From Mucilaginibacter endophyticus (GTDB lineage: Bacteria; Bacteroidota; Bacteroidia; Sphingobacteriales; Sphingobacteriaceae), in contig NZ_QPCG01000005.1 of assembly GCF_003351025.1 (NCBI RefSeq), positions 567,165-631,164 on the forward strand: a stretch of 64,000 nt of DNA, in the 5' to 3' direction. Under the pieces are notes generated by a model, which was not told the DNA's origin, made no database searches, and was given only the letters and a program-made list of their open reading frames with translations. Position 1 is the stretch's first letter, and each line of letters opens with the position of its first letter. The position numbers and the translations under genes are program-made. This document shows positions 55,534 to 62,750 of the stretch, one piece after another.

Positions 55534-57426
55534 TTATTCCTTTACATCTAATACTTCCAACCGGCCATGTTTTTTTAGTTCATATTCCTTTACCATCAAA
55601 AAGATGAGCGGGGTAACCAGTAAAATATGTGTAGAGGAGGTTAAAACGCCGCCAATCATCGGTAAAACGATAGGCAGCATCACATCACTGCCAGTTCCGC
55701 TTGCCCAAAGTACAGGCACCAAGCCAAACAAGGCCACGCAAACCGTCATCAGTTTGGGCCGCAGGCGTTTCACCGCACCATTCATCACGTAAACGCGCAG
55801 ATCTTCGCGGCTAATCGATGCTTTTGAATTGCCCTTTAGGGCGATCAATTGCTGCATAGCATCATTCAGATAGATCACCATCACGATACCTGTTTCTACC
55901 GCTATCCCAAACAGGGCGATAAAGCCCACGGCAACGGCAACCGATAAATGCACACCAAAAAAATACACCATATAAGCGCCGCCAATCAACGCGAAGGGGA
56001 TGGAGATGAGGCTGAAAAATGCTTCGCGGATAGAATGAAAAGCAAAATACAAACAGGCAAAAATAATGAGCAGCACTATGGGCAACACCAGTTTTAAAGT
56101 ATGCTCGGCACGGATCAGGTTTTCATACTGCCCGCTCCATTCAATAAAATAACCTTTGGGCAGGGTTTTTACCATACTGTTCAGCCTGTCCTGGGCTTCT
56201 TTAACTGTACTGCCCAGATCCCGGTCACGCACATTGAACAACACTGTTCCTCTCAGCAGGGCATTTTCTGATTGAACCATAGCAGGGCCATCGCTGATTT
56301 TAATATCAGCAACGGATGATAGGGGGATTGGCCCGTTATTAGTGGTTTGTACCAATGTGCGTTTTATGGCGCCCAGGTTATTGCGATAGTCTTGCGCCAG
56401 CCGCGCATTTACACTGAACCGCTGCCTGCCCTCAACAGTAGTGGTCAGGTTCATGCCACCCAACGCGCTTTCCACCACCTCATTCACATCATCTATACTC
56501 AGACCGTATCTGCCAATTGCCTCTTTATTAACCTGGATATCCAGGTATTTGCCGCCGGTTATAGGATCGACATACAAATCCTTTACCCCGTTAATTCCCT
56601 GCAAAGCCTGTTTCATCTGGCTGGATAAAGCATAAATGGTGTCCAGGTTTTGCCCGTAAACTTTCAAGCCCACATCGGTACGGATCCCTGTTGAGAGCAT
56701 ATTGATCCGGTTGATGATGGGTTGGGTCCAGCCGTTAACGACGCCGGGAATCTGCAATTTTGCATTCAGCTCATTAATAATATCTTCCTTTTTAATGCCC
56801 TTGCGCCATTCGCTTTTAGGTTTTAAGAGGATGATGGTTTCTGTCATGCTTATCGGCGAATTATCTGTAGCGGTGTTTGCCCGCCCAGCTTTACCTAAAA
56901 CATTTTTCACCTCGGGTACGCTTTTAATAATTTTATCCTGTACCTGTAAAAGCTGTTTCGCTTGTGCATTGGATACATCGGGCTGGGTAACCGGCATAAA
57001 CAGGATTGTTCCTTCATCCAATGGTGGCATAAATTCGCTGCCTAAACTTAGCAGAAGGGGAATACTGATCAACAAAGCAATCAGGTTAATACCAATAGTT
57101 GTTTTACGCCAGGTAATACACCAGTTGAGGATAGGCCGGTATAGTTTTTCCAGCGTATTGGTTAAGGGGTTACGGTCGTCGGTTCTTAATTTTCCTTTCA
57201 AAAAGAAGGAGATTAGAACCGGGGCAAGTGTTACCGCAAGGATGGCGTCAATGGCTAATATAAATGTTTTTGTCCAGGCCAGCGGGCCAAACAACTTTCC
57301 TTCCTGCCCTTCCAGTAAAAACACCGGCAGGAAAGAAGCTACAATAATAAGCGTGGAAAAGAACACGCCACGGCCAACCTGCTTACAGGAGGCTTCTATA
57401 ATTTTTATTCGTTCTGCTGTGGTCAT
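55534..57426 (-). CDS. CusA-like metal efflux pump, C-terminal part
   Basis: 630 residues that match CusA from transmembrane helix 5 to the end. The sequence opens M-T-T-A-E-R-I-K-I-I-E-A, then F-F-S-T-L-I-I-V-A-S-F-L-P-V-F. Two of the three periplasmic methionines that carry metal in E. coli CusA are in place (I-N-M-L-S-T-G-I and G-P-A-M-V-Q-S-E-N); the third is leucine (Y-G-L-S-I-D-D-V). The ATG overlaps the stop of the N-terminal part by four bases (ATGA), in the -1 frame. The two frames together equal one normal CusA. Confidence 0.9.
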   Translation of the reverse strand: MTTAERIKIIEASCKQVGRGVFFSTLIIVASFLPVFLLEGQEGKLFGPLAWTKTFILAIDAILAVTLAPVLISFFLKGKLRTDDRNPLTNTLEKLYRPILNWCITWRKTTIGINLIALLISIPLLLSLGSEFMPPLDEGTILFMPVTQPDVSNAQAKQLLQVQDKIIKSVPEVKNVLGKAGRANTATDNSPISMTETIILLKPKSEWRKGIKKEDIINELNAKLQIPGVVNGWTQPIINRINMLSTGIRTDVGLKVYGQNLDTIYALSSQMKQALQGINGVKDLYVDPITGGKYLDIQVNKEAIGRYGLSIDDVNEVVESALGGMNLTTTVEGRQRFSVNARLAQDYRNNLGAIKRTLVQTTNNGPIPLSSVADIKISDGPAMVQSENALLRGTVLFNVRDRDLGSTVKEAQDRLNSMVKTLPKGYFIEWSGQYENLIRAEHTLKLVLPIVLLIIFACLYFAFHSIREAFFSLISIPFALIGGAYMVYFFGVHLSVAVAVGFIALFGIAVETGIVMVIYLNDAMQQLIALKGNSKASISREDLRVYVMNGAVKRLRPKLMTVCVALFGLVPVLWASGTGSDVMLPIVLPMIGGVLTSSTHILLVTPLIFLMVKEYELKKHGRLEVLDVKE

Positions 57427-58697
57427 GATCTTTCTTTTTGTTGTGCAAGGGATAGGTTCCGGTGCGAGTTTTCAACCATGACAATACCGTTATCCACAAT
57501 CACCCCGATAGCCAGCGCAATACCGGTTAATGACATAATATTTGAGCTGATACCAAAGACATTGAGCAGGATAAAACTTGTTGCTATGGTAATTGGAATT
57601 TGAATGATGATGCTTAAAGCACTTTTAAGGCTCAGTAAAAAAATGATCACAATAACAGATACCGTTATCATCTCTTCGATCAGCGTATGTTTCACAGAAC
57701 CTATCGCGCTTTCAATGAGTTCGCTCCGGTCATAAGCAATCTTAAATTTTACCCCTGCTGGCAATCCTTTTTGAATATCGGCCATTTTATCTTTCACCGC
57801 GTGAATCACCTTGTCTGCATTTTCACCATAGCGCATGACTACAATACCGCCAACCGCCTCACCTTCGCCGTTTTGGTCAAATATGCCCAGGCGCTCGTCG
57901 CCGCCCATTTGTACCGTAGCAATATCTTTGATTTTTACCGGGATAGTATTGATCACACCAACCGGGATGTTCTCCACATCGGACAAGGTTTTGATATAGC
58001 CCAGTCCGCGAACAATATAGCCGGCACCGTTCATCTCAAACTTACGGCCTCCCACATCATTGTTATTGCTTTTCACCGCTTTCAAAACCTGCGATAGCGG
58101 GATATTATAATAATTGAGTTTATGCGGATCGATAGTAACCTGGTACTGTTTTTCAAAGCCACCAAAAGATGCTACTTCACTAACACCAGGTACAGTTTGC
58201 AAGCCCAGTTTTACATACCAGTCCTGTAAGGCTCGTTGTTCGCCAAGGTTCATACTTTTGGCATCCAGTGTATACCATAAAATATGGCCTACCCCTGTAC
58301 CATCCGGCCCAAGGGTTGGTGTAATACCTTGCGGTAATAAACGCTGTGCATAATTTAGCCTTTCCAATACCCGGCTGCGTGCCCAGTATATATCAGCTTT
58401 ATCTTCAAAAACTATATATACGAAGCTCATCCCAAACATGGAAGTGGCACGAATAGCTTTTACCTTTGGAATGCCTTGCAGGTTGCTTACCAGCGGATAA
58501 GTGACCTGGTCTTCCATAATTTGCGGACTGCGGCCCTGCCATTCAGTAAATACGATCACCTGGTTCTCTGAAAGATCGGGGATAGCATCGATAGGGTTTT
58601 CTTTGATGGCATAGATGCCCCAGGTAAAGAGGGCGGCCGCAATCAGCAGGAAGATATACCTGTTTTTGAGGGACAGGGAAATGAGTTGATTAATCAT
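57423..58697 (-). CDS. CusA-like metal efflux pump, N-terminal part
   Basis: 424 residues that match CusA from its start through transmembrane helix 4, including F-T-E-W-Q-G-R-S-P-Q-I-M-E-D-Q-V-T-Y-P and the proton-relay aspartate in A-I-G-V-I-V-D-N-G-I-V-M-V-E-N. It ends 23 residues later, in the cytoplasmic loop before helix 5, at a TGA that shares four bases with the start of the C-terminal frame. The break could be a real split, a -1 frameshift mutation, a programmed shift or a sequence error. The surrounding residues show no other decay. Confidence 0.9.
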   Translation of the reverse strand: MINQLISLSLKNRYIFLLIAAALFTWGIYAIKENPIDAIPDLSENQVIVFTEWQGRSPQIMEDQVTYPLVSNLQGIPKVKAIRATSMFGMSFVYIVFEDKADIYWARSRVLERLNYAQRLLPQGITPTLGPDGTGVGHILWYTLDAKSMNLGEQRALQDWYVKLGLQTVPGVSEVASFGGFEKQYQVTIDPHKLNYYNIPLSQVLKAVKSNNNDVGGRKFEMNGAGYIVRGLGYIKTLSDVENIPVGVINTIPVKIKDIATVQMGGDERLGIFDQNGEGEAVGGIVVMRYGENADKVIHAVKDKMADIQKGLPAGVKFKIAYDRSELIESAIGSVKHTLIEEMITVSVIVIIFLLSLKSALSIIIQIPITIATSFILLNVFGISSNIMSLTGIALAIGVIVDNGIVMVENSHRNLSLAQQKERS

Positions 58698-58711
58698 CGT
58701 AATGGGTTTAG

Positions 58712-58739
58712 TAAGGCCGGAACAGGAGCTCCGGCCTTA
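58712..58739. other. Hairpin within the Cus operon
   Basis: TAAGGCCGGA at 58712-58721 and TCCGGCCTTA at 58730-58739 form a perfect 10-bp stem with an 8-base loop in the 48-bp gap between the small metal-binding gene and the pump gene. No U-tract follows on the transcribed strand, so it is more likely an mRNA-processing or stabilising element than a terminator. Confidence 0.5.
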
Positions 58740-58745
58740 AATAAA

Positions 58746-58997
58746 TTACATTTTCATTTTCATGGAATCTGCTTTCTTTTTAGCCGGTTCTTTTTTAACC
58801 AGTGTCATGCCGCATTTAGGACATTTACCCGGTTTATCACTCAGCACTTCGGGATGCATGGTACAGGTATACTGCACTTTTGCAGGTTTCACTTTTTTTG
58901 TTTTAGTAGTATCAGATACCGCTGTTGTGGAATTTGCAGCAAAAACCGTAGCGCTTGAAAACAGGATGGCAACAGCCATTAACATTACTTTTTTCAT
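58746..58997 (-). CDS. Small secreted heavy-metal-binding domain protein
   Basis: An 83-residue protein with a signal peptide (to V-F-A-A-N) and one heavy-metal-binding domain: Y-T-C-T-M-H-P-E and C-P-K-C-G-M-T at about 43-65. The tail is Lys- and Met-rich (D-S-M-K-M-K-M). It is probably a periplasmic copper/silver carrier, homologous to the N-terminal domain of the two adaptors in this operon. Confidence 0.88.
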   Translation of the reverse strand: MKKVMLMAVAILFSSATVFAANSTTAVSDTTKTKKVKPAKVQYTCTMHPEVLSDKPGKCPKCGMTLVKKEPAKKKADSMKMKM

Positions 58998-59042
58998 GAA
59001 TTTTAATTGATTATGGTTTGATGATTAATTGCAATTTTAAAA

Positions 59043-59465
59043 TCAGGCAGGATCTGCTTTTGACAGATAATAATTGATGCTATATTGTTGATGAATGGCA
59101 TCGTAACTCAAAAGATCGCCGTCTGTCCTGAACCGGGTATCAAGAACATCGAATGCCGGGCCATTTTTGTACACCTTTTTCAAATTCTCCAGTGTAAACA
59201 GGTAAACTTTATCGGAACCCTTTACGCTGAAATAATGGGTGAAAATCGGTTTAAAAAGGTTAAGCTTATCACCGGCGCGTTCACGCTGGTAAATAATAAT
59301 AGCGCCGCGTTCCAAAACTTTAAAATTGGAAATGCGAAGATGTTTTATAGCGACAGGTGAATCCTGGGTTAAAGTAATATTTGGAGCATTAAGATTGCTG
59401 GCTTGCACTAAAGATTTTGATAAAAGCAGGGCAAGCAATATGATTGAAAATTTGAAGGTTTTCAT
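59043..59465 (-). CDS. Secreted protein of unknown function in the Cus operon
   Basis: A 140-residue protein with a signal peptide (to V-Q-A-S). I do not recognise the family. The mature part is mixed alpha/beta, with I-I-I-Y-Q-R-E-R-A-G-D and Y-L-F-T-L-E-N-L-K-K-V-Y, and has no cysteine and no metal motif. Its place between two metal-related small genes suggests a periplasmic accessory role. Confidence 0.75.
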   Translation of the reverse strand: MKTFKFSIILLALLLSKSLVQASNLNAPNITLTQDSPVAIKHLRISNFKVLERGAIIIYQRERAGDKLNLFKPIFTHYFSVKGSDKVYLFTLENLKKVYKNGPAFDVLDTRFRTDGDLLSYDAIHQQYSINYYLSKADPA

Positions 59466-59603
59466 TTTTTTGATATAAATATTTAGTTACTGAAATTGTT
59501 CAGCACCAAATTGATGGATAGAAAATATTGATTAACAGATGGAACTGTTTAATTTGCCGAAACAGCAATTAAACAAAATAGGGAGAGAGGTACCCTGGAA
59601 GTA

Positions 59604-59981
59604 TCAAATTCTGTAATTAGAGTAGAGGATGTAAAGCGGATCTCGCTGGACAGGAGGAGCCTGGCTATTGTAAGCATTCACCTCTTTTGAAATAATTTTT
59701 TCCGATGAGCCCGGAATGAAAAACGAAGGAATAATTAAAGCAAATGAGTTTTTTAACGTCAAATCGCTTTTGGGCGACACATGGTTATCCTTTACTTTAA
59801 TATTTGTCTTAACGGTTTTGCAGCAGGCATTGTCGCCAGCCTTGTTGTCCATTTTTGAATGAGAAATTGCAGACAGTGACACCTCTGCTAATTTACCGCA
59901 GCAGTAAAACTTGTCTATGGTAATCCCATAGACAGATACTGAGTAGATCAGGGTGAGTAATATGACTGCTATTTTTTTCAC
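59604..59981 (-). CDS. HYC_CC_PP-family small protein
   Basis: A 125-residue exported protein with the three features that give the family its name: an aromatic-Cys-Cys segment (F-Y-C-C-G-K-L near 25-31), a second cysteine pair (A-C-C-K-T near 52-56) and a Pro-Pro close to the C terminus (A-P-P-V-Q-R-D-P-L-Y). The family is found beside Bacteroidota metal-efflux genes and may bind metal through its cysteines. It lies 87 bp after the regulator gene. Confidence 0.85.
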   Translation of the reverse strand: MKKIAVILLTLIYSVSVYGITIDKFYCCGKLAEVSLSAISHSKMDNKAGDNACCKTVKTNIKVKDNHVSPKSDLTLKNSFALIIPSFFIPGSSEKIISKEVNAYNSQAPPVQRDPLYILYSNYRI

Positions 59982-60068
59982 AAAGTAAAATTAGAAAACT
60001 TCCGGATAGGATTTTTATATAATTCTGTCTTTATTTTATATTTTATTGGAGAAACATAGGCTCACGGA

Positions 60069-60632
60069 TCAGATTTTGTCAATTGCCTTTCGCTTATCCC
60101 TTCCGGAAGACTTGAACTGGCTTGGGGTTAACCCTGTGATGCTTTTAAACTGTGTTGAAAGATGAGCGCTGCTGCTATAACCCATCTGGTAGGAGATCTC
60201 GTTAAGGTTCAGCTCACCATATTGCAATAGTTCTTTGATCTTTTCAACCTTTTGTTCAATAATAAAGCGTTCAATAGTCATCCCTTGTGAGTTGGAGAAT
60301 ATCCTGCTCAGATAAGTGTAATCTTTATTTAAATGGTTTGCGATCAAATCAGAATAGGACGTTTTTAATTGGGAAAGATCAGAATGGTGCACCATATCAA
60401 TAACTATATTTTTGATGACTTCCGTAATTTTATCCGTTTCCTTATTGATCAGTTCAAAACCCGGAATTTTTAACGTAGCTGCAATTAACTGTAATTGTTC
60501 TTCGTTAGGCTCAGGCGTAATCTCCGCTCTTCCCAATATGATTTCTTTTACTGTAAACCCGAGGCTTTCCAATTGCGGACGGATGGTCGTCACGCAACGG
60601 TCGCAGACCATATTTTTAATGTATAAGAGCAT
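60069..60632 (-). CDS. AraC-family regulator with HMA-like CxxC N terminus
   Basis: 187 residues from ATG at 60632, which places M-L-L-Y-I-K-N-M-V-C-D-R-C at the N terminus as in heavy-metal-associated folds; an ATG at 60710 would add 26 residues of no clear value. After a ferredoxin-like fold of about 70 residues comes a linker and an AraC DNA-binding domain (Y-L-S-R-I-F-S-N-S-Q-G, then I-S-Y-Q-M-G-Y-S-S-S-A-H-L-S-T-Q-F-K). The C-x-x-C could bind Cu(I)/Ag(I), so the protein probably senses metal directly and activates the efflux operon that follows. Confidence 0.88.
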   Translation of the reverse strand: MLLYIKNMVCDRCVTTIRPQLESLGFTVKEIILGRAEITPEPNEEQLQLIAATLKIPGFELINKETDKITEVIKNIVIDMVHHSDLSQLKTSYSDLIANHLNKDYTYLSRIFSNSQGMTIERFIIEQKVEKIKELLQYGELNLNEISYQMGYSSSAHLSTQFKSITGLTPSQFKSSGRDKRKAIDKI

Positions 60633-60710
60633 GAAATTTCTCTTTTTTTCAAAATTAATAATATTTGAAAATTGGGAGTACAAACCATTGGGGTTGCCCA
60701 CATAATTCAT

Positions 60711-61019
60711 CTAAAATTGACCTTGTACTGAATAAAGAATACAACATCTCTTACATGACGCCATTTTTAAATAAATTCAAGGGAATATTTTTGAAAGTTT
60801 GTGCCATTATTTAAAGGAATGATTTACTTTAATAGTTGCACAAAGAATGCAATTTACACCAATCAAAGTATATTAAGCAACTTGGTCTATTAATAACAAG
60901 CTGACACTATAAAAAGAACACTTTTTGCAGGCGGTTTGCGGACTTCAATTAAGTTACTACATTAGTTACTAAACTGTAAAACCTGCATTTTTTAGCTTCA
61001 AATAGCGTTTTAAAGCAAA
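60711..61019. other. AT-rich region upstream of the copper regulator
   Basis: No gene is visible. It must hold the promoter of the metal-efflux operon. It contains a short direct repeat, AGTTACTA at 60953-60960 and 60964-60971. Confidence 0.4.
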
Positions 61020-61049
61020 AAAACCTCTTAGTGGTAACTAAGAGGTTTT
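61020..61049 (-). terminator. Rho-independent terminator
   Basis: A perfect 13-bp stem AAAACCTCTTAGT/ACTAAGAGGTTTT (61020-61032 with 61037-61049) with a 4-base loop. On the minus strand it is followed by a run of seven T. It ends the lipoprotein transcript and lies just after a tRNA-like 3' fragment. Confidence 0.8.
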
Positions 61050-61055
61050 CTGTTT

Positions 61056-61092
61056 CTGTGCTACTAATTGGGATCGAACCAGTGACACTAGG
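61056..61092 (-). other. tRNA 3'-end-like fragment (T-arm plus acceptor strand)
   Basis: On the minus strand the region reads as a T-arm, GG followed by TTCGATC and CC, then a seven-base acceptor-like strand TAGTAGC and A. A terminator follows at once. The D-arm and anticodon arm are absent; upstream is the lipoprotein coding end. This looks like a relic of a tRNA 3' end, the usual attachment site of integrases. The second stem position is mismatched, so it is not a functional tRNA. Confidence 0.5.
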
Positions 61093-61107
61093 TTAAATAA
61101 GGAATTT

Positions 61108-61893
61108 TTATTTGACTCGCTTGTATATTTCTACAGATTGGCCATTGGTAGCACTGTTAATCACCTGGGTATATTCGTCACGACCATTCATCGTGACTTT
61201 AACAGTAAATTTATTACCCTGAAGAAGCCGGTAATTTGATATTTGCTCTTCTTCCCTAAGCGTATCATTACTAAAAGTAAATATTCCGGTACCAAACCCA
61301 TTTTTAAAGATGTTTTTTTCCTTATTCTGAACGAACCTGTGTATGAAAATAAAATGTCCACCCCAGAATATTTTATACTGCGTTACATCGGTTGGAATCG
61401 TGTCTTTGCCTTTTATTGTATAGGTTTTTTCCATTTTCCACAAGCCATCAAGCACTGAGGTATCCGCCGGCGGAAATTTTTTATACTCTTCTTTCAATGC
61501 ATATTTTACACCTTTTACCGTGGCAAAGTCGGGAATGACTTGGGTAAAACCATCTGGTTTCCTTGTAATCTCAAGATTATAGGTTAGGGATGAGTCAAGC
61601 GCTCTGCTGGTATAAATACTATGTTCCTTAAGCCGGTTAGCCGAATCAAGTGTGTAAGTGCCAACGCCAAACCCAACAGATGAGTCAGGGACTATACTGG
61701 CGTATACGTAGTTACGATCCGTATAGATTTTAACTTGAGTCCGTTTAATAGTGGAGTCTTTGCCTCCTCGATCGAGAACTTGTTTTTCAAGTTCATATGC
61801 ACCCGACAGGCTCGTCTCAGAAGACTTCTCTTTTTTCTTACATCCAAAAATCAGGAAGCTAAATAAAGCTGCAAAAATTAAAATCTTATTCAT
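61108..61893 (-). CDS. Lipoprotein with duplicated lipocalin-like domain
   Basis: A 261-residue lipoprotein (lipobox I-F-G-C near residue 18). I do not recognise a named family. Two similar halves are visible: about 30-130 (L-S-G-A-Y-E-L-E-K, then G-V-G-T-Y-T-L-D, then D-G-F-T-Q-V-I) and about 145-255 (L-D-G-L-W-K-M-E-K, then G-T-G-I-F-T-F-S, then D-E-Y-T-Q-V-I). Each half looks like a small beta-barrel of the lipocalin-like type common in Bacteroidota. The function is unknown. Confidence 0.78.
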   Translation of the reverse strand: MNKILIFAALFSFLIFGCKKKEKSSETSLSGAYELEKQVLDRGGKDSTIKRTQVKIYTDRNYVYASIVPDSSVGFGVGTYTLDSANRLKEHSIYTSRALDSSLTYNLEITRKPDGFTQVIPDFATVKGVKYALKEEYKKFPPADTSVLDGLWKMEKTYTIKGKDTIPTDVTQYKIFWGGHFIFIHRFVQNKEKNIFKNGFGTGIFTFSNDTLREEEQISNYRLLQGNKFTVKVTMNGRDEYTQVINSATNGQSVEIYKRVK

Positions 61894-62725
61894 AATGCTT
61901 AAGTTTAAATATGATATAGGAAATTATTTCGTTTTGCGAAGGCTTTTATTTGGCGGTTGATAACTTAATTATTCAATAAAAAAGTAAAGTAAGGCCAAAA
62001 TAAATGCCTAAAATTTTACCACCATAAATAATACAATTGGTTACATAAACTTACAAATAATATATATGATAAGCAATTTGTTAGTGAATTATTAAAATCC
62101 TGTTAATGAGATATTTAACGAGAAGAAAAATCATCTGATCAGATACGGGGCGATGTGAATGTGAATCAATGAAAATTTTGTATTTGAGTTAATAACCGGA
62201 GCAAAGGACCTTGCTTATGTTATTTGCAAACAAATTTTTAATGATTTGTTCTTTTGGCCCGGTAAGGGGAAACATTAATCTCGGCCTGATATAGTACCCG
62301 AACCTGTAAAGCCGATAAAATAATCGAAAATGAGTTTGTTCAAAGAGCTAAATTAAAATTCAAATTTCCGTAAATCCTCAAAAGAAAGTTCGAAATCTGA
62401 TCGGTATGTGCTTAATAGATTGGAGAATGTGCAGTAATAAATGAATTTATTACAACTAAGCGAATAGACCGCGCATTATAGCTTTTATTTTCTTTCAGTG
62501 ATTGATCGGACTCCTGAAGAACGATTCGAAAAATAATTTAGGAACATAATATCATTAATCATTAGTAGGACAATATTTTTTATCGAACTCTTTAGAGATA
62601 GTCAAAATGGACTGTGTTAGCTGATCGATGCTTGCTCTTAACTTCGGCTGATCTTTTTGAGTAATTATTATAGCTGTAATCCGAAGCGGTTCTCCGCTAA
62701 TGTTGGCTGTTTTTAAAAAAAAAGC
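61894..62725. other. AT-rich gene-free region
   Basis: About 830 bp without a convincing gene on either strand. It is distinctly AT-rich and has no clear hairpin. A 66-codon minus-strand frame without ATG (62555-62755) runs through its right end into the purL start; it may be a gene remnant or chance. Confidence 0.5.
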
Positions 62726-62733
62726 TAACTTTG
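62703..62733 (+). promoter_or_regulatory. Bacteroidota-type promoter of purL
   Basis: TAACTTTG at 62726-62733 fits the -7 consensus TAnnTTTG. TTGG at 62703-62706 stands 19 bp upstream in the place of the -33 TTTG box. Transcription would start a few bases later, just upstream of the ATG at 62751. Confidence 0.6.
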
Positions 62734-62750
62734 CGCCTTGAAACGAGGTT

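Noticed and set aside
61056..61092. A functional tRNA gene on the minus strand
   Set aside because: Only the T-arm and acceptor-like strand are present; no D-arm or anticodon arm can be folded upstream, and the T-stem has a mismatch.
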